A model generated the notes under the pieces. The model was not told the origin of the DNA, ran no database searches, and was given only the letters and a program-made list of their open reading frames with translations. Positions 57,875 through 64,000 of a DNA stretch of 64,000 nt are shown here, in pieces (position 1 is the stretch's first letter; each line of letters starts with the position of its first letter). Source of the stretch: Crocinitomicaceae bacterium (GTDB taxonomy: Bacteria; Bacteroidota; Bacteroidia; Flavobacteriales_D; Crocinitomicaceae); assembly GCA_024643545.1 (NCBI GenBank), contig JAHEMR010000034.1, positions 62,001-126,000 on the forward strand, written 5' to 3'. A program made the position numbers and the translations under genes.

Positions 57875-59107
57875 ATGAAATTAGTAGCAAGTATCCTGTT
57901 TGTTTTGATGATTCAACTATCCTGGACACAAGACAGCATTTCCGTTCTTTTTATTGGTAATAGTTATTTGAGCGTGAATAATTTACCACAAATGGTACAA
58001 GATTTAACAGAATCAATGGGTGACCACATGCTCATGGACAGTAAAATGAATGGTGGATTCACTTTTCAGTCGCACACAACCGACGCTGTTACGTATGATA
58101 AAATTCATTCAAATCCATGGGATTTTGTCGTCTTACAAGGACAAAGCCAAGAACCCAGTTTTCCCTATGACCAAGTGAACCAACAAACATTGCCTTATGC
58201 GCAACAACTTTCCGATAGCGTGTATGCCTCAAACGCTTGTTCGCAAGTGAATTATTACATGACTTGGGGAAGACAAGTTGGAGATCCGCAGTGGGATTCC
58301 ATCAATACTTTTGATAAAATGAATGAGCGTTTGCGCAACGCCTACTTACGAATTGCTGATTCCACAAATGCTTCCGTTTCTCCCGTTGGAGTGGCGTGGA
58401 AATACGTGCGTGATTTTTATCCTGCCATCAACCTTTATGCAGGAGATGGCTCCCACCCTAGCCTAGAAGGATCATATTTGGCGGCGTGTACCTTTTACAG
58501 TTCCCTTTTTCAAAAGTCCTGTTTAGGCGCGAGTTACACTGCTGGATTAAATCCTCAAACCTGTGCAATCCTCCAATTGGTAGCAAGCAATAGTGTTTTG
58601 GACAGTATTCCAACATGGAAATTGGTACACCATGATTCATTGTTCAGTGCTTCCTTTGTTGCTGGAGTCAATCAGTACGATGTGCTTTTCGCAGCAACGA
58701 CAAGTTCACCTGGAAACCTTGTTTGGGACTTTGGGGATGGTAGCTCCTTCGGATTTGGACAAAATCCAACACACACCTATACTCCAGGTACTTATACAGT
58801 AACTTTGTTTGCAAGTGGCGCATGTGGAATCGATACGGTTCAACAACAAATTACCGTGAATACGGTTTCATTAGACGGTATCACGACTCAATGGCCGTAC
58901 CTGTATCAAAATGAACAAGGTGATTTCGTTTGTCAAACAAGACTATTCGAGGTAACGAACATTGAAGCACTAAACCTTGCTGGGCAACAAATCCCAGTTT
59001 CATACACGGTTAATTCTGACGGCACAATTACCTTCGCCCAAAATCCCGATGTTTTCATGATTCGCATTGATTTTGATCACTATGTACTCATCCAACGCTT
59101 ACACTAA
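57875..59107 (+). CDS. SGNH/GDSL-like (DUF4886-type) exported protein with PKD domain
   Basis: The 410-residue protein has a signal peptide (to LSWTQ), then block I FIGNSYLSVNN, a Gln-rich VLQGQSQEPSF, and the catalytic-type DGSHPS near residue 192, as in SGNH/DUF4886 proteins. A PKD domain follows at about 270-330 (VWDFGDGSSFGFG). The last 75 residues resemble a worn type A sorting tail (VTNIEALNLAGQQIPV) without a YPNP motif. It may be a carbohydrate esterase; the substrate is unknown. Its stop overlaps the next start as TAATG. Confidence 0.8.
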   Translation: MKLVASILFVLMIQLSWTQDSISVLFIGNSYLSVNNLPQMVQDLTESMGDHMLMDSKMNGGFTFQSHTTDAVTYDKIHSNPWDFVVLQGQSQEPSFPYDQVNQQTLPYAQQLSDSVYASNACSQVNYYMTWGRQVGDPQWDSINTFDKMNERLRNAYLRIADSTNASVSPVGVAWKYVRDFYPAINLYAGDGSHPSLEGSYLAACTFYSSLFQKSCLGASYTAGLNPQTCAILQLVASNSVLDSIPTWKLVHHDSLFSASFVAGVNQYDVLFAATTSSPGNLVWDFGDGSSFGFGQNPTHTYTPGTYTVTLFASGACGIDTVQQQITVNTVSLDGITTQWPYLYQNEQGDFVCQTRLFEVTNIEALNLAGQQIPVSYTVNSDGTITFAQNPDVFMIRIDFDHYVLIQRLH

Positions 59108-59667
59108 TGGACTATATTACCGATCAAACGTTTGAAGGATTAAACTTTGCTGATATGAAAACAGCGGAATACGAGAATTGCGTATTCCAATCTTGCCAAT
59201 TGAACGGCGCTGATTTATCCAACTTTACATTTGTTGATTGCGAATTCATCAATTGTGACTTAAGTTCCATTCGTAGCAAAAAAACCTCTTTTCGCGATGC
59301 ATACTTTCGTGACTGTAAGTTGATGGGAATTCACTTTGAAGATTGCAATCCATATGGATTAAAATGCACTTTTGAGTCCTGTACCTTAGACTATTCCTTC
59401 TTTTACCAATGTCCATTGAAAGGATCAAGCTTCTCTAATTCACGCCTAATTGAAGTAGATTTTACGGAAGCCAGTTTAGAAAGCGTCTCATTTGACGGCT
59501 GCAACTTAACCGGTTCCGTTTTCCTCATGAGTAACCTTGAAAAGTCAGATTTTTCAGGTGCGCAAGGATACATCATTGACCCATCGAATAACCGAATGAA
59601 AGGAGCGAAATTTAGTCAAGATGGACTAGCGGGACTACTTCTTCCATTCGGGATCGAAATTTCTTAA
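59107..59667 (+). CDS. Pentapeptide-repeat protein (McbG/Qnr-like)
   Basis: The 186-residue protein consists of A(D/N)Lxx-type five-residue repeats (CQLNGADLSNFTFVDCEF, SFSNSRLIEVDFTEASLE), forming a right-handed quadrilateral beta-helix. The ending IDPSNNRMKGAKFSQDG, GLLLPFGIEI resembles the C-terminus of Qnr and McbG proteins, which mimic DNA and protect gyrase. Chromosomal relatives are common and most have no known role. It overlaps the SGNH gene by one base. Confidence 0.85.
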   Translation: MDYITDQTFEGLNFADMKTAEYENCVFQSCQLNGADLSNFTFVDCEFINCDLSSIRSKKTSFRDAYFRDCKLMGIHFEDCNPYGLKCTFESCTLDYSFFYQCPLKGSSFSNSRLIEVDFTEASLESVSFDGCNLTGSVFLMSNLEKSDFSGAQGYIIDPSNNRMKGAKFSQDGLAGLLLPFGIEIS

Positions 59668-59734
59668 CGTATCAAATCAATACAACAACCTGTATATTGA
59701 GCGCAGAGTTTCAACTTAAAAACAGTGCGATATT

Positions 59735-62008
59735 TTAGGCTTTTTCCTTTTTGATCGTTCGATTGATGTTGAAATTCAGACTAATGTAGATTGTTCTACC
59801 AGGACTTGGCATCGAAATATTCTTGAGACGAGAAAGATGGTCGATGTACGTTGAATTAAAAATGTTTCGACATCCAATTTGTACTTCAAAAGGTGCTTTA
59901 CCATTCCATTTTAATTGCATGGAAGCATCTAGCAATTGGTAAGCCGGACTTGCGGTTTCGTTAAAAGCAACTCTGTTTTGTGCATTCATAAACGTGTATT
60001 GCATAAGCACGTCCTTCACTTGAAGTTTTTTGCCAAAATTCAATTGGTAACGAAGACTCATCATGAGGCGTCCTGGAGGAATCATGGAAATACTACTGTC
60101 TGATTTCGTAGATACATTCAAATAAGAATACGTTGTTTCAATGTGCAAATCATGGGCGAAATGAGGATGATAATGCAATCCGATATCACTTCCGTAAAAT
60201 AAAACGCTGTTCAACTGTTTGTATTCAAATACCGGCAAATTAGACACCATAGAATCCATCGGTTGCAAGTAAATAAATTGTTGAATGTTATTCAAAAATG
60301 GATTCACAACGATAACAAAGTGATCTTTTTTCACTTCAAAACTTAAGTCCAATTGGCTCGCTCTTTCTGGACGTAATTGTTCATCGCCAATTTCATAGCG
60401 CAAGGCACCGTGGTGAAAGCCATCTGCTAACAGTTCTGACGGATGTGGCGCTCGATATCCCGTTGAAACATTCGTTCTAAAGGTAAACTTGTCGGAAGAA
60501 TAAATGGCGCCAATGGATGCATTTGGACTTCCATATTTCTTTGAAATGAGTTGTTTCCCATTAAATACCTCTAATGTTTTAATTTGCCGAAGGTCATACC
60601 TTAATCCGGCTTGAAAATTCCAAGGCCCCATGGAATACATCCACATCGAGAAAAGTCCATTGTCAAATGAAAGAGAATTTGGCAATAATTGTTCCGTTGC
60701 AGCAAGTCCATTGACGTTGTTTTGAAACATTCCTTGTATTCCATTGACTACTTTTAAGTTTTCACTAAAAGTATGCGTCCATTTAGCGGTATACAACGAA
60801 TTCCACAAACGCATTTGTATACCTGGAAAAGTAACTTCCTCATCGTATTCTGTCAATTGATTCAAGGTTTGACCGATCAAAAGGGACATTTCATTTTTTT
60901 CTAAAAACCATTTGTTTTCAAAGGAGAGGTAATGATTATCAAAAAATTGAGCTGGAATCATTTGATTTCGACCTTGGATGTTTGATTGAAATTCGAGTGG
61001 ATGAATAATGGAATCGTGACTATCCCCAGGTAATCCGCTCATCACATGATTAAACGAATAACGGAGGTGATGAACCTTATTTTTACCATTCCAAGAAAGA
61101 GCAGCTTTCAACACCGATTCATTGAACCTTGAATTCTGAGCGAATTTCTGATTTGGCAGCTGAAAATCTGCATGATTGGCATAACTTCCTCCTATTAAAA
61201 ACCGAAATTTCTGATTGGATTGTTTGTACAGCATTCGAAGCGTCCCTCCATCCGTATTGCTATTGTAAATTGACTGAACCTTTACGGATTCCGAATTCAC
61301 CGAAGCGTAGGATTCGTCTGAATAATACAACACACCTCCCAAAGCATCCGCGCCGTAGAGTAATGAAGCTGGACCTTTAATCACCTCAACAGATCCAATT
61401 CCGACTTCAGAAATTCCCATTCCATGATCTCCACCCCATTGCTGACCTTCCATGCGCATGCCATTTAACAAACTGACCACGCGAATTCCCTGTAATCCTC
61501 GAATGACCGGTTTTGAAATCCCATTACCAATATTCGACTGATAAACACCTGGAATCTTTGCCAAAGCCTCCCCCATATTCAGCGTGGCAATTCCGTTCAA
61601 ATCAGATAACTTTCGGGTTTCAATGAGAAACGGACTATTGTTTTTTTGAACATTGATTCCTGATGAAACGGTAATTTCCTCCAAATCCAAGTGTCTTTCG
61701 GACAGATAAACTTCAAGGCTTCCAATGAGGTATTGTCGTCCTAGTGCTTGTGCTGATTCGGTCAGGAACAAAACTTTTGATTCAAATTCAACAGCCGCAA
61801 CATGTAAATGAATGATTTTTGGATAATTTCCAAAGAAGATAAATGCCCCACTTTCATTTGAAAAGGAGGTCTCCCCTGTTTCTTCTATTTGTATGCGCGC
61901 GTTGGCAATCGGAAGGTTCGTTAACTTACTTTTAACGTAGCCTGATAGTTCTTTTTGTGCGGTGGTTGACAAGGCAACAAACGCAACGAGTAATGCAATA
62001 AATTTCAT
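59735..62008 (-). CDS. TonB-dependent outer-membrane receptor
   Basis: The 757-residue protein has a signal peptide (to STTAQ), a carboxypeptidase-like beta-sandwich domain at 20-110 (SGYVKSKLTNLPIANARI), a plug domain at about 120-230 (LNMGEALAKIPGVYQSN, PVIRGLQGIRVVSLLNGMR, EVIKGPASLLYGADALGG) and a 22-strand barrel ending in NFNI. The plug carries the motif QQWGGDHGMG. Without a SusD partner nearby, it more likely takes up a metal or small chelate than a polysaccharide. A His/Cys-rich small protein gene lies 201 bases upstream. Confidence 0.92.
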   Translation of the reverse strand: MKFIALLVAFVALSTTAQKELSGYVKSKLTNLPIANARIQIEETGETSFSNESGAFIFFGNYPKIIHLHVAAVEFESKVLFLTESAQALGRQYLIGSLEVYLSERHLDLEEITVSSGINVQKNNSPFLIETRKLSDLNGIATLNMGEALAKIPGVYQSNIGNGISKPVIRGLQGIRVVSLLNGMRMEGQQWGGDHGMGISEVGIGSVEVIKGPASLLYGADALGGVLYYSDESYASVNSESVKVQSIYNSNTDGGTLRMLYKQSNQKFRFLIGGSYANHADFQLPNQKFAQNSRFNESVLKAALSWNGKNKVHHLRYSFNHVMSGLPGDSHDSIIHPLEFQSNIQGRNQMIPAQFFDNHYLSFENKWFLEKNEMSLLIGQTLNQLTEYDEEVTFPGIQMRLWNSLYTAKWTHTFSENLKVVNGIQGMFQNNVNGLAATEQLLPNSLSFDNGLFSMWMYSMGPWNFQAGLRYDLRQIKTLEVFNGKQLISKKYGSPNASIGAIYSSDKFTFRTNVSTGYRAPHPSELLADGFHHGALRYEIGDEQLRPERASQLDLSFEVKKDHFVIVVNPFLNNIQQFIYLQPMDSMVSNLPVFEYKQLNSVLFYGSDIGLHYHPHFAHDLHIETTYSYLNVSTKSDSSISMIPPGRLMMSLRYQLNFGKKLQVKDVLMQYTFMNAQNRVAFNETASPAYQLLDASMQLKWNGKAPFEVQIGCRNIFNSTYIDHLSRLKNISMPSPGRTIYISLNFNINRTIKKEKA

Positions 62009-62176
62009 GTATAATATCTTCTAAGACACTGAATAAATACTCCGACGAATGGTTTTCCTGTCTTGAGCAGAAGGAAAATTTCATTTTTGGATAAACCGAT
62101 GGATGTGAGTTGTTTATAGGATCAATAACGAACGAGTTAAAGGGATCGCAAAGTCCAGGTAAATGAATCTCCACTA

Positions 62177-62192
62177 ATTGACTTTTGTCAAT
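62177..62192. promoter_or_regulatory. Inverted repeat between small gene and TonB receptor gene
   Basis: ATTGAC, spacer TTTT, GTCAAT: perfect 6-bp arms within the 201-base gap (62009-62209). No T-tract follows on either strand. It could be a regulator site for the receptor; the evidence is symmetry and position only. Confidence 0.3.
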
Positions 62193-62209
62193 CGTGCATC
62201 CAACAAATA

Positions 62210-62512
62210 TTAAGCGTTTTGAGGCGGGCCGCGAAGGGAAAAAGATAGATGAGTTGAGCTCTCTTTATCCAAAAGTTCTGCTAAAACTTCTGTTGTAATC
62301 GAAGGTTTTACTGAACGAAAAAAAAGAATGGATGGAACAGTGAAAAATCCAAGGTCGATATCACAGATTTTACAAGAACCATCATCGAAATGACTTTCAT
62401 TCAACGTGCTTGTCGAATATTGTTTGTGATCACATTCATGCCACCAATTTCGTGGCGTTAACAGCACGAAAAAAGTCAACAGTAATAAACCAGAAATAAT
62501 TTTATTCTTCAC
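62210..62512 (-). CDS. Small His/Cys-rich exported protein
   Basis: The 100-residue product has a signal sequence (GLLLLTFFVLL) and a short mature part with CDHKQ, SHFDD and CKICDIDLGFF, a spacing of Cys and His that suggests metal binding. The start is GTG at 62512. Short proteins of this kind, with a CxxC or His cluster, often precede TonB-dependent receptors in Bacteroidota; they may sense or pass on a metal. The function is inferred from position and composition. Confidence 0.6.
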   Translation of the reverse strand: MKNKIISGLLLLTFFVLLTPRNWWHECDHKQYSTSTLNESHFDDGSCKICDIDLGFFTVPSILFFRSVKPSITTEVLAELLDKESSTHLSFSLRGPPQNA

Positions 62513-62516
62513 AAAG

Positions 62517-62524
62517 CAAAATTA
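62517..62524 (-). promoter_or_regulatory. Possible -7 element TAATTTTG next to a GTG start
   Basis: An exact TAnnTTTG match on the minus strand only 4 bases before the GTG at 62512. If real, the transcript would begin at or within the start codon, so either the mRNA is leaderless or the element is a chance match. Confidence 0.3.
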
Positions 62525-62561
62525 GTGCAATTCTTTGAGTCTTATCCTTAAAATATTGAGC

Positions 62562-62592
62562 AAAAAAAACCCTGACAGTATCGCCAGGGTTT
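62562..62592 (-). terminator. Intrinsic terminator after the 62.6 kb gene
   Basis: Read on the minus strand, AAACCCTG and CAGGGTTT pair around a 10-base loop and are followed by a T-run, 22 bases past the stop at 62615. Confidence 0.8.
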
Positions 62593-62614
62593 ATGATATC
62601 TTGCGGAGTTAATC

Positions 62615-63751
62615 CTATTTCATCACTTTTTGCGTGTAAACAGTTGAACCAACTTCCAATTGGAAAAAGTACGTTCCAGCAGGTACATTCGCGGTCGCGA
62701 TGGAAAATTGTTTCACCGACTGTAATGCTTGTGTTTTCACCACTTGTCCAGCCATGTTTAACAACTTAATTGTTCCCGAAGTTACTTCGTCAAATTGAAC
62801 AGTTAATTCGGAACCCATTGGATTCAATACCGTAAATGGATTTTTCACCAATTCGTTTAATCCGCTAAGTTGTGCAGCGTCATTTACGACAATGGTTTTG
62901 ATGTTGGTCGATTTAATTGGACAATAAAGGATGAATTCAAGATTCACACAACCATTCCCCATCCCATTTGGGATGTAGTAGTAAATCGTATATGTTCCGA
63001 TAGTTACATTATTGGAATCAACGAATGTCCAAACTGTTTGCAACGTATCAACGCCAATCATGTTTGAAGACGTCATCGAAGCAGAAGTACACGCATTGAA
63101 ATCAAAATTGCAATCTTCGTATTGCTGAACAAAGTTTCCAATTGCCACCGGACCACAATTTGCATTGTTTACGATTAAGGTATCACCTGTATTTGCTCCA
63201 GAAACGGTCATGGAATCACACACGTTCATTTGACATCCATTCATATCTACAACGTTCACACAATAATTGAAGCCGGGAATCAGGTTGTAAAGATTTTGAA
63301 GTGTATTAGCTGTACTCCAAAGGAAAGTATATGGTGCAGTTCCACCAGTAACAGTGGTCAAAATAGACCCATCATTTGAACTCACCGTCGAACAAGGCGT
63401 TGTTGTTAAAGTTACATTGAAATTCGCACATGGATTCGGTCCACCACCTAAAATGATGAAAGATGCATTCATGGAATCAATTCCACCTGCTGGATTACTT
63501 TGGTTGTAATACACACCGTAATTTCCTGGACACAAATTCCCAATTTGATAGGTATTCGATGCAACAATCGCACCGTTTCCGTACCAAGTAATGGACGATT
63601 GAATCACTTGAGAAGGATTAGAAATGGCAGCTGTTCCGTCACAAACATTTGGTCCACTTGCTGGTGTGATGGCTAATTGTGCATTCGAAAATTGAGCTAA
63701 GAACAAAAGACTTAGTCCCAAAAACATTGTTTTAAGTAAATTTCTTTTCAT
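62615..63751 (-). CDS. T9SS type A secreted protein
   Basis: I use the ATG at 63751 (378 residues), which begins a signal peptide (to FSNAQ); the longer frame starts at a TTG at 63772 that overlaps a -7 element. The protein has Ig-like and SprB-like modules (DGSILTTVTGGTAPYTFLWS, near residue 130) and a type A sorting tail (NPFTVLNPMGSELTV, LLNMAGQVV, PAGTYFFQLEVG). It is probably surface or matrix cargo of unknown role. It is followed by its own terminator. Confidence 0.85.
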   Translation of the reverse strand: MKRNLLKTMFLGLSLLFLAQFSNAQLAITPASGPNVCDGTAAISNPSQVIQSSITWYGNGAIVASNTYQIGNLCPGNYGVYYNQSNPAGGIDSMNASFIILGGGPNPCANFNVTLTTTPCSTVSSNDGSILTTVTGGTAPYTFLWSTANTLQNLYNLIPGFNYCVNVVDMNGCQMNVCDSMTVSGANTGDTLIVNNANCGPVAIGNFVQQYEDCNFDFNACTSASMTSSNMIGVDTLQTVWTFVDSNNVTIGTYTIYYYIPNGMGNGCVNLEFILYCPIKSTNIKTIVVNDAAQLSGLNELVKNPFTVLNPMGSELTVQFDEVTSGTIKLLNMAGQVVKTQALQSVKQFSIATANVPAGTYFFQLEVGSTVYTQKVMK

Positions 63752-63769
63752 GTGTTGATTGAATTTGTA

Positions 63770-63777
63770 CAAACTTA
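63770..63777 (-). promoter_or_regulatory. Promoter -7 element TAAGTTTG
   Basis: An exact TAnnTTTG match on the minus strand, 18 bases before the ATG at 63751, which supports that start. Confidence 0.55.
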
Positions 63778-64000
63778 ATAATTTCTATTTTGCAAACGAA
63801 CAGATCACTAGGTAGTTGCCTATTTCAAAGCGATTAAGTGAAAGTATTTCGTGGAGGATGTGCGCACGGGTGCATTCCAACGGAACATCCAATAACAGCA
63901 ACGATGGATAAAACTTCGGAATCGATGGATTTTTCCAATTTGCCAAATCAAATATTTGTATTTCAAACCATTTTGCGTGTCAAAAACAATCTGCCGTGAA
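63778..64000. other. Unassigned right edge
   Basis: No confident gene. On the minus strand one frame is open from the edge to a TAG near 63820 and another, with a protein-like pattern (SLLLLDVPLE, ILHEILSLNRFEIGNYL), runs to a TAG near 63790 but has a TGA near the edge and no ATG. Either could be the end of a gene that begins outside the window, or a decayed one. Confidence 0.3.

Noticed and set aside
61932-62174. 80-codon minus-strand frame before the TonB receptor
   Set aside because: It overlaps the receptor's signal peptide in another frame and has no protein-like pattern.
1-64000. tRNA or rRNA genes
   Set aside because: None was recognised by eye apart from the tRNA-like ends of tmRNA; a covariance search was not possible.

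Overview
The window looks like chromosome from a Bacteroidota bacterium, most likely Flavobacteriales; a Fluviicola or Crocinitomicaceae-like host is my inference, not shown. The evidence is AT-rich DNA, many secreted proteins with type IX secretion (T9SS) C-terminal signals of type A (YPNP motif) and type B (NxxTPNxDG gliding-motility-type), GEVED, FISUMP and SprB-like modules, a carboxypeptidase-like TonB-dependent receptor, and repeated promoter -7 elements of the Bacteroidota form TAnnTTTG just upstream of genes. Several of these -7 elements lie downstream of the longest-ORF start, so I moved starts inward at the TetR, MarR, DEAD-box and 62.6 kb genes.

Layout: 1-4.8 kb holds the N-terminal part of a large GEVED adhesin-like protein, a YfcE-type phosphodiesterase and a T9SS type A protein. 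4.85-11.05 kb is an RND efflux operon (TetR regulator, TolC, adaptor, permease) with two operator-like palindromes. 11.1-16.1 kb has an exported protein of unknown family, a radical SAM protein paired with a membrane lipoprotein, and a small lipoprotein. 16.1-24.2 kb is an envelope cluster on the minus strand: a FISUMP/MORN protein, small exported proteins, a truncated FISUMP lipoprotein, a beta-propeller and an L,D-transpeptidase. 24.5-33.5 kb carries a DEAD-box helicase with a DEVD box, a RhuM-family pseudogene with three lesions, two T9SS type A proteins and a Pif1-like helicase.

33.7-41.1 kb is a tandem pair of giant T9SS type B paralogs with patchy near-identity. 41.1-42.1 kb contains a short GIY-YIG protein and the tmRNA gene ssrA; a 17-bp copy of the ssrA 3' end plus a displaced terminator lies 169 bp beyond the present end, the footprint of a small insertion at an integrase-type target. 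42.2-44.0 kb is a lamin-tail T9SS type B protein. 44.2-49.6 kb is a fucosidase cluster (GH29, DUF4838 protein, GH29) whose middle gene has lost its start and is fused in frame to a KilA-N fragment. 49.6-55.8 kb is a second RND operon with the same gene order but a MarR-type regulator and its own operator-like repeat. 55.9-59.7 kb has a methyltransferase, an exported protein, a remnant of a second methyltransferase 3' end, an SGNH-like protein and a pentapeptide-repeat protein. 59.7-63.8 kb has a TonB-dependent receptor preceded by a small His/Cys-rich exported protein, and a T9SS type A protein.

The common theme is the cell envelope: export of adhesin-like cargo, efflux, envelope crosslinking, and glycan and probable metal uptake. 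No intact mobile element, CRISPR array, tRNA or rRNA was seen. The most unusual points are the ssrA insertion scar, the KilA-N fusion, the mosaic tandem paralogs, the FISUMP/transpeptidase cluster and the radical SAM/lipoprotein pair. All family names come from motif recognition by eye; no database search was run.
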